Assembly: GCA_937625935.1 (NCBI GenBank)
Contig: OW569365.1
Location: 124,001 to 188,000, forward strand
From: Tetramitus jugosus
Lineage: Eukaryota > Heterolobosea > Eutetramitea > Acrasida > Vahlkampfiidae
DNA: 64,000 nucleotides
Reading direction: 5' to 3'
Position numbers and translations under genes: made by a program. Below, piece after piece: positions 38,354 to 48,316 of the stretch (the stretch's first letter is position 1; every line of letters begins with the position of its first letter). The notes beneath the pieces were generated by a model. It saw nothing but the letters and a program-made list of their open reading frames with translations. It searched no databases and had not been told where the DNA came from.

Positions 38354-40175
38354 ATGAGCGGTAAAATTACATATTTACAGGAAGACCCTGAAACTCTCTT
38401 TGAAAAATTGGAGGTACTTGGAGAAGGGTACGTTTTTCTATTACTCTGCCAGTGCACACATGCAATGATCTTTTTTTGAATTGCCCATGTCTAGTGAATG
38501 ATTGATTGTATTCACACTTTGTTTTTTCATTCGTTTTTTTTTGCATGCTTTTTTTTTATTCAAATCGTACATTTGAATCGCCATTGTCATCCATCCATAC
38601 ATGTATCGTCTAATGATGATAGCTCCTATGGTATCGTGTACAAGGCACGGAACAAGAAGACAAATCAAATTCTAGCTCTCAAGATTGTCCCTGTTGAGAA
38701 TGACATTTCAGAAGTTGAAAAAGAAATTGCCATTCTGAAGCAATGCGACAATCCAAACATTGTGAGCTATCACGGATCTTACAATAAGGGAAATGAACTA
38801 TGGGTATGGCATCATCCACTTTGCTTTTTTTTCCCACACAAAAAGCTTCTGTGTGCTCACTTTGCTTTTTTTTGGTGTTTGCTTCATTTGATTTTTTTTT
38901 GATGGATGACGAACGTGTAGATTGTGTTGGAGTATTGTGGTGGTGGATCCATGATGGATGTTTTATCGATTCTGGGACCAGGTTCCATCAGTGAAGTGCA
39001 CATTGCCGCAGTGTGTCACGCTGTGCTCAAGGGTCTCGTCTACCTCCACACTCAGAAAAAAATTCATCGCGACATCAAGGCGGGCAATATTTTGTTGACG
39101 GAGAATGGAGCAATCAAGTTGGCTGATTTTGGTGTCTCTGCACAGTTGAACAATACGATTTCAAAGAGACAGACTGTCATGTATGTTGATTCAACTTTTT
39201 TTTTATTGGGTGCCAGTCAGTGATTGACTCTGCTTTTTTCATGTTCTTTCATTTTTTTTCTCTCTGGTGAATGGATGCAGTGGAACACCATATTGGATGG
39301 CACCAGAGGTGATTCAAGAGACTGCGTACAATGGAAGAGCCGATGTTTGGTCATTGGGTATCACGTTGATTGAGATGGCAGAGGGCAAGCCACCACTGCA
39401 CGGTATTCATCCAATGAGAGCCATCTTTATGATTCCTAACAAACCATCGCCTACTCTATCGGATCAGAGCAAGTGGAGCGATGAGTTCCATGACTTTATT
39501 GCACAGTGCTTGGAGAAGGATAGTTCAAAGCGACCAGAATCAAAGGAATTGTTGAAACATCCGTTTATTCAAAAGGCGAAACCAACTTCAGTTTTGACCG
39601 AGTTGATTGACAAAATGAATGAAGTGTTTGCAAACTATGGAGGTCGTCCAGAGTACTTTAAACAAAAGGCAGCCAAGAGAGAGGAGTCGGATTCGGATTC
39701 GGACAGCGACTCTGATTCTGATGAATCAGATTCCAACTCTGAGAACAGTGACTCTGATTCTGATTCTGACTATGATGATACAATTGTACATAAGAAACCT
39801 GCTGCCCCAGCGAACAACAACTCCAAGAAGGGAAAGGGCAGTGATAGCGATGATAGCGACGACAGTGACGATGATACGGATTCCGATTATGGTGCAACCA
39901 TTGTGAAGCACTCTGGTGAAACCATTAGAACTCCTCAATCGCCTCAGCAGCAAGTGTACACATCCGCTCTGCAACAACCAAACACTCCTAGCTCGATAGG
40001 AACAGATCTTGATGTGTCGCAACTGGTACCATACTATTCTAATTTTGATGCGAATGAACTGAACCGACAATTGTCACAACTGGAAGAAGATTTGGAAAGA
40101 GAGTTGGAGAGTGTTCGCCTGATGTTTAACAAGAGGCGCAGAGCTATTGAAACAGTCATTCAATCCAAGAGATAA
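38354..40175 (+). CDS. Hippo/MST-type Ste20 kinase with SARAH domain
   Basis: Four exons: 38354-38427, 38623-38803, 38921-39180 and 39281-40175, all with GTATG/GTACG donors and exact phases; 469 residues. Kinase domain: GEGSYGIVYKA, LALKIV (ATP Lys), IVLEYCGGGSMMDVL, HRDIKAGNILL, DFGVSAQL, GTPYWMAPEVI and DVWSLGITLIEMAEGKPPLHG then HPMRAIFMIP, the last being diagnostic of MST1/2/Hippo. A Ser/Asp acidic tract follows (DSDSDSDSDESDSNSE and DSDDSDDSDDDTDSDYGAT). The C-terminal ~50 residues (YYSNFDANELNRQLSQLEED...RRRAIETVIQSK) fit a SARAH helix pair used for dimerisation. Homologues phosphorylate NDR/LATS kinases with Mob. Presumably cytosolic. Confidence 0.93.
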
Positions 40176-40678
40176 TCAAAGGAGAATGTATAAGTTATTG
40201 AACATATTGTAACCAGTATTATCACCAAAAAGGTAAAAAGAAAATTTGTAGATCAACAGTTGTATTGGTCGGACTTTTGAAGAGTCAACTTTAATTCTCC
40301 TCTATTGTAACGCACAAAATTTTCTCCCGACGCAAAATTAACAGCTTTTTTTTGTTGTGTTCAACAAACATCTTTTTGTTCAACAACCATCAACGAAGTT
40401 TCAGTTACGCGACTTACCTTCAACCAGCATCAAGAGACTTGCAGGTATGTGTAAATACAATATCATCCATTGCTTCTGTTCTGACAGACTATACTGTTGA
40501 ACCCAAAAAGTAGAACAACACACATGATGGCGTTCTCTAACAGGAATCTCTCTCTTTCTTCCTCTGTTTCAACACACGATATTGGATCTGTATATTTTCA
40601 TTCCTCTCGGTATACCCTGTATCCTCCTCCACTTGTGTGGGCTCAACAACAACAACAACTTGATAACCACAACAATAT
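40176..40678. promoter_or_regulatory. 503-bp region upstream of the His/Gln-rich protein gene
   Basis: No gene is supported. At 40443 the sequence GCAG|GTATGTG resembles a splice donor, so a 5'-UTR intron is possible. The last 60 bp are a CAACAACAAC-type leader. Confidence 0.3.
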
Positions 40679-42838
40679 ATGATAGCAATCATGAGTACAG
40701 AAGCGATCGAAACACAAGCGCACCATCATCATCATTCTCATGACGAAGAAGACGAAGAGGAGCAAGTCGAGATGCACCACCACCATCATCACCATCATCA
40801 TGATGAAGAAGAAGAAGATGATGAACACATAAAGAACGAACAACAACAACAGCAGCAGCAACCAGAAGACGAAGAACAAGTCGATCAACAACAACAACAA
40901 CAATTGCATCACTTGCATCAAATGCATGCACTTCACCAGCATCATCAAGCCATGCAACAACAACAACAACAAGCACATGATGAAGAAGACGAAGAAGAAG
41001 AAGATGAAGATGAATCTTCGCAACATCAACAACAGCAACAGCAACAGCAACAACAAGCTCTAGCAGCTGCCATGCATCATCACCATCATCATCATCCACA
41101 CATGTCTCACTTGCCACCACATTTATCTCAACTACCTCAACTCCCATTCTTCAATCCTGCTCTACTCAACATGAACATGCATTTGTTGCCTGGAATGATG
41201 CCAATGCCACCAATGAACATGAAACTGCCCACAGGTGCACCACCACAATTACAACAACAACAACAATCACAAGTTCAACAACAACAACAACAGACAAGTC
41301 CATCCACTCCACAACACTCTCAACAACAACAACAAAATAAGATGAGTCCATCGACGCCCATGTCTCCCGGTGGTACTCCGGCTACTGGTTCCAACAACAA
41401 CAACAACAACACACCAAACGGCACCACCACTGCAGGAGGTAGTAATGGATCCAGTGGTAGTAGTAGTAATGGTAGTTCCATGTCACCTGATCCAACCAAG
41501 AATCAAGCCTTTTTCCATGCAAATCGATTGTGGAAAATTTCAGAGATTGATCCAGAGTTGCAACGATTTTTGATGGATGAGAAATTCGATGTCAAATTAA
41601 CAATGAAGATTCGAGGTGAGGAAGCGTGTCAGTTTGTTCCTGAAAAGCTCTATTCCTCTCACAGATATGTCATTCAACAAGAGGTTGAAGTAGGACCGCG
41701 CATGCAATCCAAGTATCCGCTCCTCGTCTCCAAAATCAAGATTATCAATCCGTCGTCCAAGGAGGAAATTACGAACAGTAAATCAGGACCAAAAGAAATT
41801 GTCAAGGGCGATTTGGAAGTGGCGCTCACATTGCCTGGAAACAAGGCTTCCATGGCAACGTTACAAGGACTGATGAAGGTGCAATTTACAGATGTGTCCT
41901 ATCATCATGAGAAGGGACATTTTGCAATGGTCATTAGTTATTATGATCCTGCTAATTTGGATCACGCACTGTTCGTTGTCTCATCTCCAGAGTTTAGAGT
42001 CTATGCCAGAAAGCCTACGCATGGCAATCCAACAGAGACTCTCAAACCAGGAAAACCGAAACCAACGATACGGAAGCGCAAAAAGGATGACACTCCACAA
42101 TCCAGCAGCAAGACTCCATCCAGTAACAAGAAGGCCAAGACAAGCAACAGCTCATTCAGTTTGACATCAAAGGACTATGACTTCTTTTGTGAAAAGTTGG
42201 AAGAGTTGATTGAGATGAGGCGAAATTTAACAGATGAGGAACGAATGCAATCACAGGATCAAACACTGCACAGAATCTTGCAGAACGAACCGGAGATTGC
42301 AATGGAAATGTTGGCAAACTTGCAAGCTCTGCCAATGCCTGGTGCACCTGGATTGGCCAACTTGGCTGCCATGCCACACTTGTTCAATATGATGCACAAG
42401 CCATTGATGAATCCGTTGCTCATTCCTCAGATGGGTGCACCAAATCCGAATGGTATTGATCTAGGTCATCAGCACGATGCCCAGAATCAAGGAGTCGAAG
42501 AGGAAGAGGAAGACGATGTTGAGATGAACATTCCACATGCGGATATGAATGATGAACAGCAGCAAGCACACCACCATCATCATCACCAACAAGAAGAAGA
42601 GGAACATCATCAACAACAACAGGAGCAGCAACAGCCCGAGGAAGGAGAGGAGATGGAAGGTGAAAGAATGAAGTATGGAGAAGAACATATCCAAGATCAC
42701 CACCATCATCATCACCACGAGCTACAGCACGATCCCAACATGGTCGACGATGAACACGCAGAAGGTGAGGACGAAGAGATGGATGACGATGCCTCCGGTT
42801 CTCAGATTACTCCTCTCAAGAAGAGAATAAAGAAATAA
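40679..42838 (+). CDS. His/Gln/acid-rich nuclear protein with conserved central domain
   Basis: 719 residues; an alternative start is 12 bp downstream (MSTEAIE). The first 280 residues alternate blocks of His, Gln and Asp/Glu (poly-His up to nine, poly-Gln up to ten), encoded by CAC/CAT/CAA/GAA repeats. A Ser/Asn/Gly linker leads to a conserved-looking domain at about 275-460: FFHANRLWKISEIDPELQRF, SSHRYVIQQEVEVGPRMQ, VKGDLEVALTLPGNKASM, LMKVQFTDVSYHHEKGHFAM and SSPEFRVYARKPTHG. The strand pattern recalls immunoglobulin-fold transcription factors (Rel/STAT-like, possibly the amoebal CudA group), but I cannot prove this. A basic KPTIRKRKKDD (probable NLS) follows, then a Leu/Met-rich helix and a second His/Gln/Glu block. 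Confidence 0.85.
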   Translation: MIAIMSTEAIETQAHHHHHSHDEEDEEEQVEMHHHHHHHHHDEEEEDDEHIKNEQQQQQQQPEDEEQVDQQQQQQLHHLHQMHALHQHHQAMQQQQQQAHDEEDEEEEDEDESSQHQQQQQQQQQQALAAAMHHHHHHHPHMSHLPPHLSQLPQLPFFNPALLNMNMHLLPGMMPMPPMNMKLPTGAPPQLQQQQQSQVQQQQQQTSPSTPQHSQQQQQNKMSPSTPMSPGGTPATGSNNNNNNTPNGTTTAGGSNGSSGSSSNGSSMSPDPTKNQAFFHANRLWKISEIDPELQRFLMDEKFDVKLTMKIRGEEACQFVPEKLYSSHRYVIQQEVEVGPRMQSKYPLLVSKIKIINPSSKEEITNSKSGPKEIVKGDLEVALTLPGNKASMATLQGLMKVQFTDVSYHHEKGHFAMVISYYDPANLDHALFVVSSPEFRVYARKPTHGNPTETLKPGKPKPTIRKRKKDDTPQSSSKTPSSNKKAKTSNSSFSLTSKDYDFFCEKLEELIEMRRNLTDEERMQSQDQTLHRILQNEPEIAMEMLANLQALPMPGAPGLANLAAMPHLFNMMHKPLMNPLLIPQMGAPNPNGIDLGHQHDAQNQGVEEEEEDDVEMNIPHADMNDEQQQAHHHHHHQQEEEEHHQQQQEQQQPEEGEEMEGERMKYGEEHIQDHHHHHHHELQHDPNMVDDEHAEGEDEEMDDDASGSQITPLKKRIKK

Positions 42839-43040
42839 TAATTTATGAAACCGTCGCCTGATCACGACGTCGAAAAATGTTCAACCACGCACAAGAACTT
42901 TGCAATTCCCGACAACAACAACGACAAAAAAGCTATCATCTGTTTGTTCACTGTTATCGGTTGCTGTTCAAGATTGTGATCATTACCACCTGATCACACA
43001 CACTTATCCTAAAATCTTTTTCATCGTCATTGTCGTTGTT

Positions 43041-43751
43041 ATGCAAGTTTCTTTACAACCAACACAGATGGCATCTGCGTCATCTGCCTCTGCCACCGCC
43101 AGTAAAACGATATTTGAGCTTTCTTTGCACGGGATCATACCTGATTCACAGTATGACCAGTTGTTGACTCGATTGGATGGTCTATGTGGCACATCAGAGT
43201 GTCAACACTCTCAAATGAGGTTCAGAACATGGGAATGTGTTCATAGGTACTCTGGTGAGACTGCTACGACTTCAAGATCCACTTCTAGTGATGCCCTAGA
43301 GCTTCGATTGATTCACGAGTACGACAAGGAAAGAGATTGTTGGTACTGTAAGCATGTAAAACACACTGGGGGCGCTCTTTCGACAAGGGATCGCAAATAC
43401 AAGGTCATTGTTCGTGCAGTGCATTATGGAAAGGTGTTTTCGGAGACAACGACAACAGTTATGCCGTTTTTAACTGCGGTCAAGTGCCCACAAGTGTTTG
43501 AGTATGTGAGGAAGGGCATTTGGTTCAATATGAGACATCAGAACATTCGAATCGAAATTTCAAAGCTCTACAAGGTCAAAACAGCAAACTCTCCAAACGA
43601 GTTGGTCGCTGTGGACGAAAAGAATTACTTGGTGCAAATGTACTGTGAGGCGCCGTATGATGAGATTACGGCTGCTGAGAGTAGCATGATCACATTGGCT
43701 GACAACTTGTCGAGCATTGTTGTCATGCACAACGAAATACCCAAAGAATAA
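43041..43751 (+). CDS. MED18: Mediator subunit 18
   Basis: Head-module subunit of Mediator, bridging activators and RNA polymerase II. 236 residues from MQVSLQPTQ; a second Met nine codons later (MASAS) is equally possible, and the frame upstream of 43041 begins with unlikely hydrophobic sequence. The family pattern is clear: the N-terminal FELSLHGIIPDSQYDQLLTR then LDGLCG, the middle strands RKYKVIVRAVHYG, the FEYVRKGIWFNMRHQNIRIE strand with SKLYKV, and the C-terminal YLVQMYCEAPYDEITAAESS helix. Length agrees with MED18 elsewhere (about 200-300). Confidence 0.9.
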   Translation: MQVSLQPTQMASASSASATASKTIFELSLHGIIPDSQYDQLLTRLDGLCGTSECQHSQMRFRTWECVHRYSGETATTSRSTSSDALELRLIHEYDKERDCWYCKHVKHTGGALSTRDRKYKVIVRAVHYGKVFSETTTTVMPFLTAVKCPQVFEYVRKGIWFNMRHQNIRIEISKLYKVKTANSPNELVAVDEKNYLVQMYCEAPYDEITAAESSMITLADNLSSIVVMHNEIPKE

Positions 43752-43890
43752 TAATATTCCCAAACACTTTCAGTTCTAGACCATCCTGTCATCCTGTCAT
43801 CTTATCAATGAATTGAACTTCTTCCTTCAAGAATGAGAAGCGACCTCCAAGCATCGTCCCGCATCGACAAAATCATTTTCCAGTAAAAAA

Positions 43891-46554
43891 ATGAACAACG
43901 ACAACAGCAGAAAGCGTGTCTATGCTCAATTCTTCACAGGTGATGATGATGATGACTCAGAGGTGCAACCATCTAAAAGCACCAAGATTGCTGCTGCCTC
44001 TTCAACATCCACTGCTTCAATTGAAGCCCCAGAAGAAAATGAACAAGTGAGTGGTCCTCAGAGAGAGAAGTGCAGCTCCATGCAAGATGAAGAAGATGAA
44101 GACTTTTTGTTGTTGATGTTGGATGATAATGATGGAGGAAGAGATGTGGTGGTGGTCAACTCACAACAACAACAAGATGACTCTAGTGCTCCACCTTCAA
44201 GAAGTATCGTTGTCAAGCCAATTGACCAGAAATCGATACACAAGATTTGTAGTGGACAAGTCATTACGTGCATGAGTGATGCAGTCAAGGAATTGATTGA
44301 AAATAGCTTGGATGCCGGTGCGACAGTGATTGAAGTGTTGTTCAAGGATGATGGACTGACGCAGATTCAAGTCTCGGACAATGGCACGGGAATTCACAGA
44401 GAGAATTATGAGTTGGTTGTGAAAAAGCATTGCACGTCCAAGATTTCGTGCTTTGAGGATATTGAACAGGTGACTTCGTTTGGATTTAGAGGTGAGGCTC
44501 TGTCTTCGTTGTGTGCCATTAGTGATGTATCGATCATCACGAGGACAAGTGCTGAAAAACTGGGAACGCTCCTAATTTTTGATCACCTTAATAATCTAGT
44601 GGAGCAAAAGTGGGAGTCTGTAGCGAGAGATGTCGGTACCACTGTGTCCATTCAAAACATCTTTAAGAATTATCCTGTGCGGTTGATCCAGTTGAAGAAG
44701 AATGCAAAGAGAGAGTACACAAAGTGTTTGAGTGTTATTGAACAGTATTGTTTAATAAGTGATGGTTTGCGGTTGAGTTGTTACACTCATGAATCCAGCA
44801 ACTCGCGAAACAAAAAGTTAGTTTTGCAGACGAGGGGAACTTGCTTGAGAGATAACATTGCAGGAGTTCTTGGAGGCAACATGTTCAAGAAGTTGCAAGA
44901 GATTGATTGCAAATCCGATTTGGTCCACATCAAAGGATATATATCGAAGGTTGATGTCGGATGTGGTAGGAGCAGTTCGGATCGACAATTCTTGTATTTG
45001 AACAGCAGACCTGTCGATATCACAAAAATCTCAAAGATGGTTAATGTTATCTATAAGCAGTTTAATCTGACTCAATACCCTATTTATGTTTTAAATATTG
45101 TCGTACGGCCGGATAGTTACGACGTGAATGTCACTCCTGATAAAAGGAAAGTTTACCTGGAGAATGAACAAGATATTGTTGCATTCATCAAGGAAACACT
45201 AGAAAAATTGTATGATGCAGGTTATAGGTCATTTGTGAAGAACAACCATATGAATTTAATTGATTACAGTCCGTTGGTCACAGAAAAAGAGGAAGTGGAA
45301 AGAATATTCTCACTGAGACAGAAAGAGCTTGCCTCTTCTTCTCAAGGGAGTGACAGATCTCAGAGTCGGTCGAAAAACTCACAATCCTGGTCCGACGAGA
45401 TGGACGATATATTGTATGGTGGAGCTCTTGAAGACTCAACGGATACAGTTCAAAATTCAACTTTAAGCGATAGTCAGCCATCATATTCTCACCGAACATT
45501 ACCAAAGATCAGTCAAACCAAATCGACGAAAAACACTAAAGTCGCCAACACAAGCCTAGCTGACTTTTTCCCACGGAGTGCTAAGGATGATGTGCAACCT
45601 CATCAGTGTTGTTCAGGGCATAATGAAATTGAAGATAATGTTGTCCAATCTACTCTTTCTGCTGAATCTCAACTCTCGTTGAACAGTGCAGATACAGATG
45701 AGCCAGAGGCAGTTGAAATTATTTTCGATGATCAAATCGAGAAGAGAACCAACAATCAGGAGCCTATAGTTGTACAGGTAGACACTTCATCTGTTATTGG
45801 TGCCTACAGTAAGTGTAAAACATCTCGAGCCGCTCATTCCTCGGCTGATAGCACTAAAAGATTTCTCAATTTGGGTATTCGTCCAAACAACAACAAGGAT
45901 TGCGAGGCTGAATTGTCGAAACAACTGAGCAAGCAAGACTTTCTCAAGATGGAGATTATTGGACAGTTCAATAAGGGATTTATAATTTCAAAGCTCGGAA
46001 ATGATTTATTCATTGTTGACCAGCATGCAAGTGATGAAAAGTACAACTTTGAGTATTTGAAGGCCAACACCCGCATGAACACTCAACCACTGATCGTGCC
46101 GAAGAGTCTTGAGCTATCTGCAACTGATGAGTTGGTTGTGATGGACCATATTGAAATATTCGAAAAGAATGGCTTTCGTTTCCAGATCGACAACGATGCT
46201 CCTGTGTCTGAGCGAGTCAAACTGCTTGCTGTTCCTCATAGCAAATCCGCTGTATTCAACGAGAATGATGTGCACGAAATGATCTTCTTGCTGCACGAAT
46301 ACAATCCAGAACTCATTGCCATTCGACCAAGCAAAATATCAGCCATATTTGCTTCTCGAGCCTGCCGTAAATCCATCATGATAGGCAAAACATTGTCCCA
46401 CTCTGACATGAAACGAGTCGTGACAAACATGTCAACAATGGAACAGCCTTGGAACTGCCCTCACGGAAGACCCACAATTCGCCACATGATCGACTTGCGG
46501 CAGATCAAACGGAGTCAAATTCTTCAACAACAGCATAAAGTCAAGCCTTCATAA
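43891..46554 (+). CDS. PMS2: MutL homologue PMS2
   Basis: DNA mismatch repair endonuclease subunit (MutL-alpha with MLH1). 887 residues, one exon. An acidic, Ser-rich N-terminal extension of about 110 residues precedes the GHKL ATPase: VKPIDQKSIHKICSGQVITC, ELIENSLDAGA, VSDNGTGI, KHCTSKI and GFRGEALSSL. The C-terminal domain has QFNKGFIISKL, the metal-binding endonuclease motif DQHASDEKYNFE (DQHA-x2-E-x4-E form), ACRKSIMIGKTL and CPHGRPT, marking it as PMS2/Pms1-type rather than MLH1 or MLH3. A PCNA-type motif (LADFFPR) lies in the linker; this looks like a PIP-box variant. It is followed closely by PARG. Confidence 0.95.
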   Translation: MNNDNSRKRVYAQFFTGDDDDDSEVQPSKSTKIAAASSTSTASIEAPEENEQVSGPQREKCSSMQDEEDEDFLLLMLDDNDGGRDVVVVNSQQQQDDSSAPPSRSIVVKPIDQKSIHKICSGQVITCMSDAVKELIENSLDAGATVIEVLFKDDGLTQIQVSDNGTGIHRENYELVVKKHCTSKISCFEDIEQVTSFGFRGEALSSLCAISDVSIITRTSAEKLGTLLIFDHLNNLVEQKWESVARDVGTTVSIQNIFKNYPVRLIQLKKNAKREYTKCLSVIEQYCLISDGLRLSCYTHESSNSRNKKLVLQTRGTCLRDNIAGVLGGNMFKKLQEIDCKSDLVHIKGYISKVDVGCGRSSSDRQFLYLNSRPVDITKISKMVNVIYKQFNLTQYPIYVLNIVVRPDSYDVNVTPDKRKVYLENEQDIVAFIKETLEKLYDAGYRSFVKNNHMNLIDYSPLVTEKEEVERIFSLRQKELASSSQGSDRSQSRSKNSQSWSDEMDDILYGGALEDSTDTVQNSTLSDSQPSYSHRTLPKISQTKSTKNTKVANTSLADFFPRSAKDDVQPHQCCSGHNEIEDNVVQSTLSAESQLSLNSADTDEPEAVEIIFDDQIEKRTNNQEPIVVQVDTSSVIGAYSKCKTSRAAHSSADSTKRFLNLGIRPNNNKDCEAELSKQLSKQDFLKMEIIGQFNKGFIISKLGNDLFIVDQHASDEKYNFEYLKANTRMNTQPLIVPKSLELSATDELVVMDHIEIFEKNGFRFQIDNDAPVSERVKLLAVPHSKSAVFNENDVHEMIFLLHEYNPELIAIRPSKISAIFASRACRKSIMIGKTLSHSDMKRVVTNMSTMEQPWNCPHGRPTIRHMIDLRQIKRSQILQQQHKVKPS

Positions 46555-46784
46555 TCCACAATATGCTGCGTACAGCACTTGTCATTGGTAAAAGACAAGA
46601 AGTGAACAATGTCCGACTTTCCGGTTTCTTATGGAAGCAGGCCAACTCAAAATTGATGACCAACAGCAATCATTCATGTTCCATTTCAGCTGTTCCTCTG
46701 ACCGACCTCTTCAACAACACACATCAACAAATATCCACCCAAACAACCAACACCGAAGAATCAACAAAAAACCAAAGAACAAAA

Positions 46785-48188
46785 ATGATGAATCAAGAAC
46801 AAAAGCTTGGTGGTGCTCAACCAAGGACTATTCAGCTACCCCATTTCTCCACTCCACTGGCATCCCAACTCGAAGCCATGATGCAAGAAGAACAGCCCAA
46901 CAAGTTGACTCCAACCACTCCCAATCACATTGTTCGTTTCATTCGAAAGGTTCGCTATCGCAACGAACACGGTCATGGTTTGATCAACGAGGATTATGGT
47001 GCCTTGTTGGAAGCTCTACGAACATTCCCTGACAAGAGTTCCTTTATCCGCGAAACTTTTCCCTTTATTGTGCAATTGGCCGACAGAATTGACAAGGTTG
47101 ACTTGCCGTTGAGAATCTCCGAGCAGAAAAATTCCGAATACAAGGTGGAGGTCACGCAGGAACAATGTGCGTGTGTGTTGGCCAATTCTTTCCTGTGTAC
47201 GTGGCCAAGGCTTTCTCAGGATCGCATCTCAATGCTCCATAACCTTCCGGGCATCAATTATGATCTCATGTTCACAGAGAGGCCTAATTTGAGGGCAAAG
47301 ATTGGAAAGCTACAAATGCTGTTTCATTACTTTGAACGTGTCAAGCAACAGATGCCAAGGGGAAAGTTAACAATAGAGAGAAGAGTCGTGGACGAAAATG
47401 AAGTCAATATTCAAAATTCTGTGCTAATGGATGTGCAAGTGATGGCAGAGGGCTCGATTGGTGATGAAGAAGGAACATTGGAAGCTGATTTTGCGAATAA
47501 GATTATCGGTGGAGGATCAATGGATCATGGATGCGTACAGGAAGAGATCAAGTTCTCAATATGTCCCGAGATGAACGTATCGAGATTGTATTGTGAAACA
47601 ATGTTGGACAATGAATCGATTGTAATTGTAGGTGGAGAGCAGTTTTCGAAACATACTGGATATGGCGATACTTTGGGATACGGTGGAGACTATGTTGATC
47701 ACAGGAAAGATGAATTCAATAACATTACTGTTCAAACAGTAGCAATTGATGCCATACGATTTAGAGATCCAATGAATCAATTTGAACCGCGAATGGTCGA
47801 GAGGGAACTTTTGAAGGCATACGCTGGATTTTATGAAAAAGGGGATGGTAAGCCAAAGATGAAGTTGAGCACGGGTGCTTGGGGTTGTGGTGCATTCCAC
47901 GGTGATAAACAATTGAAGTTTATTATACAATGGATTGCTGCAAGCGTTGCGCAGAGAAATATGATTTTCTATACGTTTGATAGAGGTACTACCTTGGCTG
48001 AGGACATTCAACAGTTTTTACAAGGCGTACGAGAGCTCAATGTCAACGTGAGTGAGTTATATTCAGCCCTAATGACGCTATCAAAAACCGCAGAAGTGAA
48101 TAATGAACAACCAAAAGACTCTTTCAATAGAGTCTTGTCAATCTTGCGAGGGAAGACTTTCGAGGAAAAGACATGCATCATCAATTGA
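46785..48188 (+). CDS. PARG: Poly(ADP-ribose) glycohydrolase
   Basis: Hydrolyses ribose-ribose bonds of poly(ADP-ribose) after DNA damage signalling. The PARG signature is intact: IIGGGSMDHGCVQEEIKF (GGG...QEE with the catalytic Glu pair), then HTGYGDTLGYGGDY, and WGCGAFHGDKQLKFIIQWIA near the C-terminus. The helical accessory domain precedes it (FVQLADR-like helices, NSFLCTWPR). 467 residues from MMNQEQKLGG, which follows an A/C-rich leader. The frame stays open to 46563 (MLRTALVIGKRQEV), just 9 bp after the PMS2 stop; that longer form would add 74 residues and might carry a targeting peptide. Confidence 0.93.
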   Translation: MMNQEQKLGGAQPRTIQLPHFSTPLASQLEAMMQEEQPNKLTPTTPNHIVRFIRKVRYRNEHGHGLINEDYGALLEALRTFPDKSSFIRETFPFIVQLADRIDKVDLPLRISEQKNSEYKVEVTQEQCACVLANSFLCTWPRLSQDRISMLHNLPGINYDLMFTERPNLRAKIGKLQMLFHYFERVKQQMPRGKLTIERRVVDENEVNIQNSVLMDVQVMAEGSIGDEEGTLEADFANKIIGGGSMDHGCVQEEIKFSICPEMNVSRLYCETMLDNESIVIVGGEQFSKHTGYGDTLGYGGDYVDHRKDEFNNITVQTVAIDAIRFRDPMNQFEPRMVERELLKAYAGFYEKGDGKPKMKLSTGAWGCGAFHGDKQLKFIIQWIAASVAQRNMIFYTFDRGTTLAEDIQQFLQGVRELNVNVSELYSALMTLSKTAEVNNEQPKDSFNRVLSILRGKTFEEKTCIIN

Positions 48189-48316
48189 AACACTTCCACC
48201 TTCAACAATAAAGGTGGACCTTTGTCCAACTTCATCCTTGAAGCGGACTTTTAACTTCGCCCCAGCTCAGAATTTTTTAAATACAGGTATTAAATCTTGT
48301 CGAACAAAAAGCATCA

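Noticed and set aside
40643-41147. Long Leu/Val-rich minus-strand frames
   Set aside because: These are antisense reading of CAA/CAT/GAA repeats in the His/Gln-rich protein; poly-Leu and poly-Val result from the repeat, not from a membrane protein.
46563-46784. Extended PARG start directly after PMS2
   Set aside because: It is possible but leaves no room for a promoter. The downstream MMNQEQ follows a typical leader; the alternative is noted in the entry.
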